Source of the DNA: Malania oleifera
Lineage: Eukaryota > Streptophyta > Magnoliopsida > Santalales > Ximeniaceae
Length of the DNA: 64,000 nt
Direction: 5' to 3'
Assembly (NCBI RefSeq): GCF_029873635.1
Contig: NC_080428.1
Coordinates: 69,647,101-69,711,100 of the forward strand
Position numbers and translations under genes: made by a program. Of this stretch, positions 1 through 11,100 are shown piece by piece; position 1 is the stretch's first letter, and each line of letters starts with the position of its first letter. Under the pieces are notes generated by a model that was not told where the DNA came from, ran no database searches, and saw only the letters and a program-made list of their open reading frames with translations.

Positions 1-180
1 TATGATTGAATGAAGATGGTCATACGATTTTTCCATGAAGAATAATTTGTGCCTTCAAACATTGGTGGTTCATACATGGATTGTCCTTAGGAAGAAGAAG
101 TGTTCACCATATACGCCATTGATCTTTTCGCTGCTCTAGAAGTTACTTCAAAAATGTAAGTGTCTTGCTCTGATACCACT
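1..180 (-). pseudogene. Ty1/Copia gag 5' end with PBS (minus strand)
   Basis: Read on the minus strand, a primer-binding site matching the initiator-tRNA-Met type (TGGTATCAGAGC, complement of about 168-179) follows the LTR directly. An ATG at 119 opens a gag reading frame. It has one early TAA, then residues typical of Copia gag starts (QSMYEPPMFEGTNYSSW), and runs off the window's left edge. In known elements this protein forms the virus-like particle. The stop suggests the copy is dead. Assignment to Copia rests on the PBS and the FEGTNYSSWK-type motif. Confidence 0.75.
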
Positions 181-1555
181 TGTTGGCTCTAGAATCGAGT
201 CTAGAGGGGGGGGGTGAATAGACTCTTTTGCGTATTTTAGCTTTTCTCTAAAAAATATAAAATATTGGCAAGATACAAATGATTATATCACAATATATAG
301 AATATAAACCATACACAAGATATAAATTAAAGAGTAGGGAGGAAAAGCTCAATAAACAATATTAATGTGGTTCATCCCCTTGCCTACATCCACGCCTTGA
401 GACACACTCAAGGATTCTCAATCCACTATATGATCTCCTTCAAGGACGGAAAAACATTTACACGAGGGAACCAATCCCTTCACGCTCATACAGAGCCTTC
501 AAACAAGGTTCACCAAGAACCTTTAAAATTCAGTTTACCAATAACCCTTTGCAACTCGGTTCACCAAGAACCCCTTTTAAACAAGAGGATGAATATGATT
601 TACAAAAATAATGCTCCTTGAATGAGCTGATATTTGATACAATGAAAACCTCACCCAATCTCTCAAAGTAATGAATCACAACAAGATTAGAGAGTAAGAG
701 AGATATTGAGTACAAAGATGATGAACTAAAATTTAGTGTGTTTGGAAATGATATGTAAATTACTAAATCGATGTTTAAACAAGTCTTTGGCCTTGTATTT
801 ATAGTCCTTCTGGAGTACTAGCCATTTTATGGTCGTTGAGCTTAGAAAATAATATAATACTTTGAAAACTAACTGTTTATGGCCGCTGGGTTCAAAATCT
901 TGACACAAACTGTTGATAGATTCCCCAAACCGTTGACGATTTCCCCTCAAATTGTGGACGATTTCATTCAGATCAATTTCCAATTAGCTCTCTGCCTGAA
1001 ACTGTCAACGCACTTGTGCCAAACCGTTGACGATTTGCCCTGTTTCTTCACAAACTTGATATTTAGGTGCATAAATGAGGTTTTAACCCACCGGGACCAA
1101 GTATGTAAAAGTTTATAATACTATGATCATTTAAAACTTGTACCTTATTAAAATACATTTGATTATAGGATATTTTCATGAATTGCATTTGAAAACTCAT
1201 AAGTATAAACCTTATGATACAGTGATATCTTATATACTAGTATGCATATGCAATTACTCGACTCTTTCTAAATAAACTTTTGTGAATCAAAACTTCAAGA
1301 GTTAACACAGTTCCCACCTCAAACTCTCCCCATTACATTATGAATTTACATTTGCTTTATTGGATGTGCTTAAGTTCTTTCGAGTGAGTGTCCACTTTGA
1401 TATTTCTTTTTTGAATGTTCACTCGATCTTTGCATTTATTCATGTACCTTCATGTTGTACCTGTACTAACTTGATATGCAAAGATTAGTTTAACTTAGAA
1501 CCACTAATTAGTTGTTATTATCAAAATACGACAATTAGGATTACTAAGGCTAACA
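181..1555 (-). mobile_element. 5' LTR of minus-strand Copia element
   Basis: The minus strand reads TGTTAGCC at 1555 and ends GAGCCAACA at 181, next to the PBS. Near the U5 end is the C/G-run 'gggggggtgaatag' (205-220), a feature shared with the LTR ends at 44330 and 47640. A TATA box lies on the minus strand at 796-803. The length of 1375 bp suits a Sirevirus-like Copia. The partner LTR is outside the window. Confidence 0.72.
796..1040 (-). promoter_or_regulatory. LTR promoter: TATA box plus AACCGTTGACGATTT repeats
   Basis: On the minus strand a TATAAATA box (796-803) is preceded by about five imperfect copies of AACCGTTGACGATTT between 880 and 1040. The cluster is in U3, where other plant LTRs carry enhancer repeats. 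Function is inferred from position only. Confidence 0.5.
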
Positions 1556-1574
1556 AAATGGGTTATACTATGGT

Positions 1575-2290
1575 GAGCTATGCTTATCAAGTGGGCGTCT
1601 TTGGGCTTCATGAGTAATGCTCATCAAATGGGTCATATTTCAGCGATTTGTAATCTCTTTTGCTGCCTAATGAGCTGTGCTCATCAAGTGGGCATCTTCG
1701 GGTCTCATAAGCAGTGCTTGATAGATGAGTCATGTTTTGGTGAGCTGTACGCTTTTCTTGTTGCCTAATGAGTTGTACTCATCAAGTGAGTCATATTTTG
1801 GTGAGTAGTGCCTAACTCTGGTTGCCTTATGAGTTGTCCTCATTAGATGGACATTTTTGTGTCTCATGAGTTGTGCTTATCAGATAGATCATATTTTGGT
1901 GAATTGTGCTTTTTATTGTGTGCCTCAGGAGCTATGCTTATCAAGTGGGTGTCTTCGGGCCTCATTAGCAGTGCTCATAAAATGAATTGTATTCTTGTGA
2001 ATTGTGCTCTCTTCTTGTTGTTTTATGAGTTGTGCTCATCAAGTGGGTGTCTTTGGGCCTAATGAGCGATGCTCATCAAACGGGTCATATTTTAGTGACT
2101 TTTGCTCACTTCTTGTTGCCTCATAAGTTGTGCTCACAAAGTGGACATCTTCGAGCCTGATGAGCAATGCTCATCAGATAGGCCTATTTTGATGAGTTGT
2201 GCTTACTTCTTATTGCTTTATATGTTGTGCTTATCAAGTGGGCATCTTCAAGCCACATGAGCGGTGCTCATCAGATAGATTATTTTCCCT
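1575..2290. repeat. Minisatellite, about 98-bp unit, about 7.5 copies
   Basis: Units start near 1575, 1672, 1770, 1831 (one short unit), 1929, 2027, 2125 and 2223. Each contains a variant of GAGTTGTGCTCATCAAGTGGG followed by a TCATATTTTGGTGA-like segment. Short frames through it (for example 1580-1768 and 1847-2062) come from the repeat and are not genes. It lies beside a Gypsy gag remnant and is probably part of that element's non-coding spacer. Confidence 0.8.
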
Positions 2291-2314
2291 AGTCCATCAT
2301 CTTGTTTTTAACGG

Positions 2315-2318
<4 letters not shown>

Positions 2319-2346
<28 letters not shown>
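2319..2346. repeat. (TA)n microsatellite
   Basis: About 14 AT dinucleotides in a row, followed by GTATG/ATCT-rich sequence. Confidence 0.9.
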
Positions 2347-2354
<8 letters not shown>

Positions 2355-2699
2355 CTATCTATCTATTATCATATTTCTAACTTTTTTTTTTGTTTTTTGT
2401 TTTTTTATATAGGGGTGGATTAGGCTGAATTTGAATGAATGATTATGAATGAAAAGGGAAAAAGAAAAAGAAAAAGTGGTTCCTTCAAGAAGAAGATGGT
2501 CTAATGGGAATCATCTCAGGCATAGGGCACTCCTTGGGTTCAAGAGGAAGTGCCTCCCCTGCCCTATTCTATCGCTACTAAGGGATTTGGTTTACATGAT
2601 TCAGTAGTTTCTAGCATGTCCCTTCAATGTACAATTATCTTAGAGGATTCTTATGAGCTAAAGATGATGCTTGTTGAAGGTATAGGGTTTGCTGCTCGT

Positions 2700-2985
2700 C
2701 ACGCTGCATATTGGGTTTCTACCTCTTTCTCATGATGATGACCTCTTTTAGGTTGATATACTTCTGAGCCCGTGTCATTAATTTTCCTATATTAATTGGG
2801 GGTTTTCCTAAGGAATTAAAGAAATCACCAGGCTGGAGGGTTGTCGTCAAAGCTTCTATCGTGATCCTATGATCTAAGTTTCTAATTTTCAAGGTTAAAT
2901 TAACAAAGTGATGCATAAATTCCTTTAATGTTTCCCTCACTTTTTTTTTTGTCGGATGTGATACTTTCAAAGCTGCTTCCTATGG
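2700..2985 (-). pseudogene. Ty3/Gypsy gag fragment (Tat/Athila-like)
   Basis: The minus-strand translation of 2719-2970 contains LKEFMHHFVNLTLKIRNLDH, then RITIEALTTTLQPGDFFNSL, and ends near LMTRAQKYINLKE. This is the order seen in the retrotransposon gag domain of Tat/Athila-type Gypsy elements. The frame is short and opens and closes in non-conserved sequence, so it is a remnant. It sits upstream, in minus-strand order, of the 98-bp minisatellite and downstream of an LTR-like segment at 3292. Confidence 0.7.
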
Positions 2986-3291
2986 TACCACCGCCTTACC
3001 TTTAAGTGCTATCTTTGCTTGAGCAGCTTCCAGACCATGTTTCACATAAATTTTTTTTTTCTATTATAAGATCATACTAAATGTATCTTCCATCCTCTTT
3101 TCAAAAGTTAAAAATTTATAGTACAAATTTGTCTAGTGGTAGACATTGTGACAAATTGTCTATCAGTAAGGAATAAATGGGCTAGGGTGATTAATCACCA
3201 ATAATAGGTCTTGATTTTGAGTTGTGTGACGTGACCATGGTCAAGATTAAAGACAAAAATCCTTCGATTCCCATAGGCAGAGCCCAGTTAT

Positions 3292-3640
3292 TGTTGCCAA
3301 AAAATTTATCAAAAAATGCGAATCAATCCTGATGTTGACCACCTGTAAATAATCAACAAGAGAGGCTTGAAGGACACGAGGTATATTCTGGAAGATCACT
3401 CTGATGTTTAAGTTAGAGAATATGGAATGATTGAATTATTACAACAATAAGAATGGATGAGAGTGAGATGTTTTGCCTCTTATCGAAGTACTCTTTTTAT
3501 AGTCGTGGGAGGCAATGTTCATATTAATTTTGATATTTAATGGTTAATTATTTAGATGGTGGGGGATATATTTTGATTTGAGGATATTTATAAGAAAAAT
3601 AATTATGGTTTCAATATTTTTGCCTCTAATTAGTGTATCA
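3292..3640 (-). mobile_element. Probable LTR of the minus-strand Gypsy remnant
   Basis: The minus strand ends in GGCAACA at 3292 and is followed by a PBS-like stretch (ATAACTGGGCTCTGCC) leading towards the gag fragment. A minus-strand TATA-like box (CTATAAAAAGAG, about 3490-3502) lies inside. The outer end is not clear, so 3640 is approximate. Confidence 0.5.
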
Positions 3641-3729
3641 TTTTATGCTATAGCAAATTCAACTCTACTTAATTTCATTTCATTGTTATGTTTCAGTATT
3701 TCTGCATAACCTCTGCTTAACGGCCGCTT

Positions 3730-3870
3730 AATACAAATTACAAACTTTCCCATATCCAAGATAACCCTTGCTCTCCTTCCCCGCACAACTCTTCAGTCTA
3801 TATTGCCCTCTTGCCGAACCAGAGCATCGCAGCCCCTCTTCCGCCGTCGAGTTTGCTACTCTGGTCACCG
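3730..3870 (+). promoter_or_regulatory. Candidate MAGO promoter / 5' leader exon
   Basis: This is a GC-richer, pyrimidine-rich patch in AT-rich surroundings, ending in a good splice donor (CACCG|GTAAGT at 3870/3871). A candidate acceptor (TTCCAAG) ends at 7572, 30 bp before the MAGO ATG. This is what a non-coding first exon with a leader intron would look like, but nothing shown here proves the splice. It could be an unrelated GC patch. Confidence 0.3.
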
Positions 3871-4279
3871 GTAAGTGCTCTGGTTTACTCTTTCTTGCCA
3901 TCCTCGTGTACCGTAGCTTCTTATGCCCTTGTTTCTATGGTTCTTGGTTTCGCTTTCTGCCCCGTCGTCGCCAAAGCTGAGATTCTCTTGGTTCATTAGT
4001 GTGGGTTCTGTGATATGCAACTTATTGTTATTATCATGTTTGCATTTTTATTTATGATTAAATTAGGCCTTATGAGATGCCTTGAAGATTAGGAAAAAGG
4101 TTGAATTGTCATTGCAGGGGGAGGATATTTTTTTGTTCTGGTTTTTATGAGTTTGGTTTGATAAATATTTTAGCAGACCAAAGATTTTTGGGTATTATTG
4201 TTCAATGTTTATGTGTCTCAAACCTCAATCCAGTTGTTTGTTGCAAATCCCATTTTTGAAGTGAAAAATGCCTAGATTT

Positions 4280-4284
4280 TATTA

Positions 4285-4322
<38 letters not shown>
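4280..4322. repeat. (ATT)n microsatellite
   Basis: About 13 ATT trinucleotides in a row. No gene is apparent in the surrounding 3900-4600 stretch. Confidence 0.9.
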
Positions 4323-4324
<2 letters not shown>

Positions 4325-4601
4325 TGAAAGGAATTCACAATATATTGAACTCCAAATAATTCAAAATCATATACGGCATTTAGCTCGCAAGAATAACACA
4401 CACTGGCATTTGTGAGTTACACAAATTTATTCATTTTTTTGGGAGTGCGTAATCCTTACTGTTGTTGTGAGCCTACTGTAAAAGGATCCTCTGGCTCGTG
4501 ACACATCCACTAGATTCAAACTACGAGAGAGAAGATGGGTGAATTGCCATTAACAACTGGCAATTAGGTAACCTAAAGATGTTTTGACCATTAATATTGG
4601 C

Positions 4602-4989
4602 TCTTGACACCAAAAAATGAACTCAATATTTGCGTCTATAGTATTTAACAATCATTTGTAACCAAGAAGAAGAAATTTTGGGACAACCCTAGTGGCCTTT
4701 GAGGGCGCCTTTACATGTTAAAATATGAATTTTTAGATGCCCTACCCCTCCCAAGAGCTCCAATTTTACATAGAAGATACCCCCATGTATGCAATGTATG
4801 GTGTCTTTAAGTTTGAGGGAGTTATATGAAGGGTTATGCGGCTTATGCCCTTTTATCTTCTTCCATTCTTAGGAGTTACACCCCTTTAATCCTTGCCTTA
4901 AAAGAGTATTAAATCACACCTTTATGCTAAGGTGACCTTTCACTCTCTTGGCCAAGCCCTTTGTATGGGCATTGTTTTATTCTCCATCA
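4602..4989 (-). repeat. 3' LTR of the non-autonomous Tat-like element
   Basis: The minus strand starts TGATGGAGAATAAAAC just after the poly-G tract. It matches 5739-6160 along its length with indels. The outer end is mutated (GTCAAGA instead of GTCAACA). Confidence 0.82.
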
Positions 4990-5069
4990 TTTGTACACCT
5001 CCCCCCCCCCCCCCAACACTATTGAGCTTTGAAAACCTAAAAGTACTTATTTGTCAATTTAGGAGCATT

Positions 5070-5275
5070 GATCATCTATCAATATGAGCATAACTCTTCT
5101 ATCATTTATGAGCATAACTCATCTGTTCTTTATGAGCAGGTCCCATCCGTCAATTATGAAAAAGCTTATCTGTTGAATATGGATAGAGCTCACTTGTCAA
5201 TTATGAAGAGAGCTTATCTATGATTTATAAATAGAGTTCATCTATTGAATATGACCAAAACTTATTTGAACTTGA
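5070..5275. repeat. 24-bp tandem repeat, about 8 units
   Basis: Units of the form ATCTGTYNNTTATGAGCATAACTC recur about every 24 bp. The core resembles the TGAG...CTCATC core of the 98-bp minisatellite at 1575-2290, which suggests that the two spacers come from related elements. Confidence 0.75.
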
Positions 5276-5738
5276 ACATTTTGGTTAGTGAGTCTGTTTG
5301 ATTTTTTGTTTTTGACCATTCTATTAGTGGGCCTATTTGGCTTTTTGTACTTCATGGCCTTGTAGTGTGGTCATTTAGGGCTTAATCTTCGCAACCCTAT
5401 TCGGTGCCCCCTTTAGGGCTAAGTCTCTCCTTGTTATTTTCCTGCACATGATTTTTTTTTCTTTGATAGAAAATTGTGGAAGTTGGAGTCTAAGATGTCT
5501 TTTCCTTTTTGTTTTTTGTTTTTTTTTTCTTGGGCTATTTATCTCCCCAAGCACTGAAGTTTAGGTGCTCCCCACCCTTTTTTTGCCTCATCGGACCCTA
5601 GGCCAAGTTGTTCCTCAATTTTTTTTGTGGAGGGGGAGATCAAGGTCCCACCTGCTTGCTCTCTCTCTCTCTCTCTCTCTCTTCCCAATTATGAGGATTG
5701 TCACAAGCGAAACAAACTTCCTACAGACGACACCAAAT

Positions 5739-6160
5739 TGTTGACGCCAAAAATTGAACTTGATCTCCATGTCCATTGTATGTGAGGGCAATCATCTACA
5801 ACCAAGAAGAAGAAATCTTGGGAGAACCTTTGTGGCCTCTAGGGGCCTTTTCCGATGTTCAAGGTTAGGAACTATGGAGTAGTAATAGTATAGAGGGATG
5901 AATTTTAGATGCCCTACCCCTCTCGGGTGTTCCCACTTTGTACATAAGATACCCCCATGTATTCAATGTATGATCTCTATAAGTGGGAGGGAATTATATC
6001 ATACATGAAGGGTTATACCTCTTTGTCTTCCCTCCATTACTTAGGAGTTACACCCCTTCATTCTTTGCCTTAATTGAGTTTTAAATCACACCTTTATGCT
6101 AAGTGACCTTTCACTTTCTTGGCCAAGTCCATTGTGCGGGCATTGTTTTATTCTCCATCA
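5739..6160 (-). repeat. 5' LTR of the non-autonomous Tat-like element
   Basis: Direct-repeat partner of 4602-4989, ending next to the PBS at 5738. The small frames across 6103-6302 are chance frames in the LTR. Confidence 0.82.
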
Positions 6161-6165
6161 TTGGC

Positions 6166-7602
6166 AGTAATTCTTTGCTTCTACTACTACATGTCATGAT
6201 ATGCATAGATATCATTTGTTGGGCAAGTTGGTTATTTGTGATAATTAACTTCAAATATTGTACAAAGAAAAGGCAGCGAGGCTTTTGAGGAAGGATAGGC
6301 AAAGTTTGGCCATGTGTACAAGAAAAATGTTGTAGTCTTTAGCAAATATTTTGAGTAGCTAGGGGCCTATAGTAGGACAATATCATTAAATTGATAATTT
6401 GGCATATAATGGTTTGATAATCATTGTATTGTTGATAGTTAGAGGTGGAAGGATGTCGGCTACAAGCAAGAATAGGTGATAAATTTTGCCAAAGTTGGGT
6501 TTAGTTTAATAATTAATGTCTTCTCTTCATTAACCAAACCCAAACTTTCATCAACATAGCAAACAACTTGATCCCCCCCCCCCCCCCACATGTGATTTTA
6601 GCATTTACATGAAAACAGTATAAATTTTATATTGGTTCCATATTAACGTTAAGTTTGTTGAGCTCATATTAATGAATATTGTAGATAAATAATATCTTTG
6701 TCATATTACCTATTATGCACACTTGGGGATTTATGGCACCTCATTGCATTGTGTTGTACTAGTTAGGAGATTTTTGTCATAGGCATGCAACATTGATGTA
6801 GGAAAGGTACAATTGTGCCCATGTGCAGATTAGAAATGTTAAGAGCGATAGTATGGTGTTTTGATGGATGGGTTTCCAATCTCGAAGCTAATGGCTTCTT
6901 GGGACATTAATGTTCAAAGGGATAAGTGATCACTTGTTTTGCAATTCATAATTTTAAAAGGAAGGAGTCATTATATGAATTTTTTCACCAATTTAATCAA
7001 CTTATAATGGAGCTTGAGAGAAAAATGTAGGAAATGGAGGTGACAATGAAGCAAACATGCCCCATTGGAGTATACAAGACCAACAATTTATGACCAGTAT
7101 ATGTGCAGAAATGCACTTCAATGGGTATATAGTATGGGATGATGTTAATGTATGAGATGGTACTTCTAGTTCATATACGAACGGTGATTATGATATGGTG
7201 CGGTGGATGGTATGTTTTAATTAATTATTAATTGGTGGCTTTTTCTACTATATAATTTATATGTTTTCTTTTTATTATTGAACAAGATTTTCATGTTTTA
7301 TAGCATTTTGTTAAAAGAAAATATCTTTAGCTAATATTTTATGTTTTATACTTGAGAGGCATTATTTTTGCTTAAAAGAAACTATTGTGATTTATTGAAG
7401 TGGCTCTCTACTTTTAACAAACACTTCTGCTCTTGTTAGCTCATACCTAAAACAATTTAGAGGTTAGTTAGCAAACAACGAAAATAATTCAACATTTATT
7501 TAGGGACTAGTTCTAGTTAACTAGTTATACTTAATCCCCTTAGCAAGTTCATTTTCATAATTGTATTCCAAGATTCAACATTTTAATGCTTAATTTTATC
7601 AA
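6166..7602. other. Non-coding region upstream of the MAGO ATG
   Basis: AT-rich, with a poly-C run near 6573-6588. I see no conserved coding sequence. It would be the 3' half of a leader intron if the exon proposed near 3750-3870 is real, with a possible acceptor ending at 7572. Confidence 0.5.
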
Positions 7603-7833
7603 ATGCCCCCAAAGATGGGTTCGGTGGGAGAAGACGAGGAGTTCTATGTTCGGTACTACGTAGGGCACAAGGGGAAGTTTGGGCATGAGTTCTTGGAGTT
7701 TGAGTTTAGGCCAGACGGTAAGCTCAGGTATGCCAACAATTCCAACTACAAGAACGACACCATGATTCGCAAGGAGGTCTTCCTCTCCCCAGCTGTCCTC
7801 CGTGAGTGTCGCCGTATCATTTCTGACAGTGAG
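7603..7833 (+). CDS. MAGO: MAGO exon 1
   Basis: Encodes residues 1-77, ending ...RRIISDSE, followed by donor GAG|GTACCA at 7833/7834. The beta-sheet half of Mago, with the [10 protein letters not shown] motif, is here. Intron 1 splits the protein between codons, after the E of SDSE and before the I of IMKED. Confidence 0.95.
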
Positions 7834-8158
7834 GTACCATTCCTCCTTTCCTCCAATTTTTGTTCTCAAATTTTGCTGATTTTAAGCTTCTTGAGCAACT
7901 TTGCATTTGCTCTATTTCTCCACCTTCTCCTTTCATGTGCCTTTTCCCTTAAGTCTTGCTTGCTTGTGTTGTATGTTTTACGATTTTTCTCTATTGGCTT
8001 TGATAATTTGTCTTTTTTAAAATACTTTTTCTTGTTTTAAAAAGCAGATATTGCATCAACTTTTAGTTCCTAAATGCATGCAATGAAGTACTTCCAAAGT
8101 CCTGACTAATAAGATCTCTCTCTCTTCCTAAACATTATGTTCTCTTGAATCTCCTCAA

Positions 8159-8195
<37 letters not shown>

Positions 8196-11100
8196 GCACA
8201 CACACACTTTTGTTTCTAGTTTGTGATAGAATCGAAGCTTTTGAGGCTCCTTTGCTCTCTCTCTCCCGAGTCCAACCCATTGTAATTCAGTCAACTCGAG
8301 GCTTCTAGGATTTTGTTTTGTGAGATTTTATGGTTATGTGCTAATTTATGTTCCTTAGTTGAAATGATTTTTTTGTGTATAGATTATGAAGGAAGATGAT
8401 AAGAACTGGCCAGAGCCTGATCGGATTGGCCGGCAAGAGCTTGAGATTGTAATGGGCAATGAGCATATATCCTTCACAACTTCGAAGATTGGGTCACTTG
8501 TTGATGTCCAGAGCAGTAATGACCCTGAAGGGCTTCGCATTTTCTATTATCTTGTTCAGGTCAGCTTCTACCACAAAGACTACTATATACTTGTTGGGGG
8601 CCTGGAGGTTGGCTGGGTTCTTTTTATGTGTTTGTTTTGTTTCTCCATATGAAATGGTGGTTAAGTATGTAGTGCACTGATATTTGTTATTATTTGCCTA
8701 GACTATATTGGCAAGGAAGTCAGAAATTCTGCATTGTCTGGTTTTGATATCCAGATTAATTATTGATCTTGTTCTGTCCCCGAGCTACTACACTGATATA
8801 TGTTATGACTTGCTTAGAATACATTGGCAATGGAAGATGGAAGTCTGAAATTGTGCAATGGCTATTTTTAATTTCTAACTGATCATAGTTCTTGTTCTGT
8901 ACCTGAGGGGGAAAATGGGCATTCGCATTTACTTGTTTCAAGAAGGTGGTGGCTGGTCTTTTTTGGTACCCAAGTATCCAGTAAGAATTTGGTCTCCAGA
9001 TGAACAAAATTATTTCCCATTTCCATCATGTTGAAAAGAACTCAACTTTATTGAGCTGGTAAAAGTGCAAAGTATTTCATCACCATGAGAAGAATCATCT
9101 TAATTCATAAGAAAGGAACTAGTAGTGCGTTTCAACTTGGTTAGTGGAGGATCTTGGGATGGAATCAATTTGTACCTCTTCATGTAAATGGAGAAGGCAT
9201 ACAAACTTTCATTTGGATCATGCTTAACCCCTCTCTGTCAAACAACCATGGATGCTCTAAAAAATGCAACAAGTTCTGAGAGAGAGGGTGTCACACTACA
9301 CTCTCTGCACAGAATCTTGCACATAAGCAAACAAGGATCACAACAAGCCTTCAAGTTGGTATTAGTGCTGAGCTATCCAGAATGTATTTTGATGTGGCTC
9401 AATCATCTGATTCAATTCCTTCATAGCCTCTTCATAACTTATATTTGTATAGTTGCCTTTATTAATAGCCAACAAGCTAAGTTGTTTGTGACAAATTCCC
9501 TGAGTCTGAAAAGTGCTAGTTCTCGTCCAATCTTTATTTCCCACAACCTTATGGAAAGAGAGTGGTGGGCAAAGTACTAGACATCCTTTGCATTTCACAT
9601 TTTCATCTTCATCTAAGTGATTTGAGACTTCTGTCCCAACATTAGTCACTTCTGTTTCTTCATCTTATTTTTGTTCTGCGATTGTCTTGATGCCCAAAAT
9701 CTCGGTACTTAAAAGATTTAGCTGCAAGGTAGACTTTAAGAGTTGGCCCAGAATGCTCTTGGGTCTTCTAAAAAGTAATAAACAGAATTTTCTCACACGT
9801 ATGCCACTCCATCAGTAGTCTTCTCAAACCGGATGGTCAATATAGATCTAGGAGGGTTATGCTGCACATTAGTGGCAACCTGAACTACATCATTGACTGT
9901 ATTAGCTGACAAGCAACAAGTTTGGATGCGATCATTGGTGCTCAGTCCTTTTCAGCTTAAGGCAATATCACATCTTCTTTCCATTCCATATTTGTGCAAG
10001 TAGCCAAATGACAAAGTAGTGTAATTACTATTGTCTCGTTTTCTTGCTTTAAATCAGAGAGTTGTAGATGGAGACACATAGCCAGGGGGTAAACTCAATT
10101 CACATGGCTCTTTACATCTCATCTCTTGTTTTGAACTTACTAAATCTTTCCCTTCTGAAAATGGTTTCTGTTTACTCCAATTTCTAGCTGTTCCCTTCAA
10201 TCTAGATTTGGCTGGAAACAACCTATGAGTTACATTCATGTTAAACAACTGAAAAATTTTCTTTAAGGTATGCATCCAATCATCAAATTCATTAGGAGGA
10301 CTGTCTCTGATATTATCTGAATTTGTCAATTTAATTCCCCTATTTAGATGATGTTGAGCTGGCTTATCTCTAATTTTTTTTTTTTGCGAGAAATTATATG
10401 TAGCACAAAATTTCTAAAAGACAGGTCTGGAAATTTTAATGAAGAGGTAGAAATGAAAGAAGAGATGAAACCTAAAACATCTGTGTTTGCAAAGGCTATG
10501 CACAGGTTGCAGTGTGTGCAGTGTTGTTTGGCAATTCCAGCTATAATTTTCGGTGTTCAGGTAGATCAATGGGTGGGGAGTCAACACTAGTCTCATTGGG
10601 AGCAAACAATTCCAGTAAAATGGGCAACTAGTAGGGGCGTCAATTGTTCAACTTCCCAGAGGTGCGTTCTGGTCGTTGAGATGTTGGAAGGCATTGGGCC
10701 TTGGGGTTCAAGCAAATTGGATTGTTCTGATTCTGGTGGTGGTGGTTGTTTGTGTGTTGGCAGTGTAGTGTTGATGAACTGGAGGGGGTCCTACGATGCT
10801 AATGTCATATGTCTTTTTCCCTTTTTTTTTTTTTGTTTTTTTAGTTTTCTTTTTTTTGAGTCCTAGTGCTGATTATGGGTGGCGAAAGGGATGATGACTG
10901 AAATTTAAAAGATGGATGAGAAATTGTGGGAAGGGAAGACAGGAGGTTGTGACTGAAGTTTGAGGAGTGAAAAAGTGGCTGGATCAATGGGTACCTTGAG
11001 AAGAAGTAAAATGGAGCAAAAGGAGCAGTGGATGAGAAAGATTGAAATGGAAGAAAAGAAGGTGGATCTTAGGTGCTTTGTTATCAAATGATGTCATAGA

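Larger units (their letters stand above)
4602..6160 (-). mobile_element. Complete non-autonomous LTR element (Tat-like, 1.56 kb)
   Basis: Two direct repeats (4602-4989 and 5739-6160) flank 750 bp of non-coding sequence, and the unit lies between identical 5-bp target duplications TTGGC (4597-4601, 6161-6165). On the minus strand the 5' LTR ends GGCGTCAACA and is followed by a PBS (ATTTGGTGTCGTCTGTAGG), the kind used by Tat/Ogre-type Gypsy elements. A G-rich polypurine tract (complement of about 4990-5016) precedes the 3' LTR. There is no coding capacity, so it must have moved with enzymes from another element. It lies upstream of the MAGO ATG. Confidence 0.85.

Noticed and set aside
1847..2062. 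Cysteine-rich small protein
   Set aside because: It lies within the 98-bp minisatellite, and the same words recur in other frames.
4990..5016. Poly-C run as a sequencing gap artefact
   Set aside because: It sits exactly where the polypurine tract (poly-G on the minus strand) of the miniature element should be. Its length may still be imprecise.
7555..7869. 104-codon minus-strand frame over MAGO exon 1
   Set aside because: Antisense shadow of a strongly conserved plus-strand exon.
8106..8294. Minus-strand frame with VCVCVC and RERER runs
   Set aside because: Translation of the CT/CA microsatellite in MAGO intron 1.
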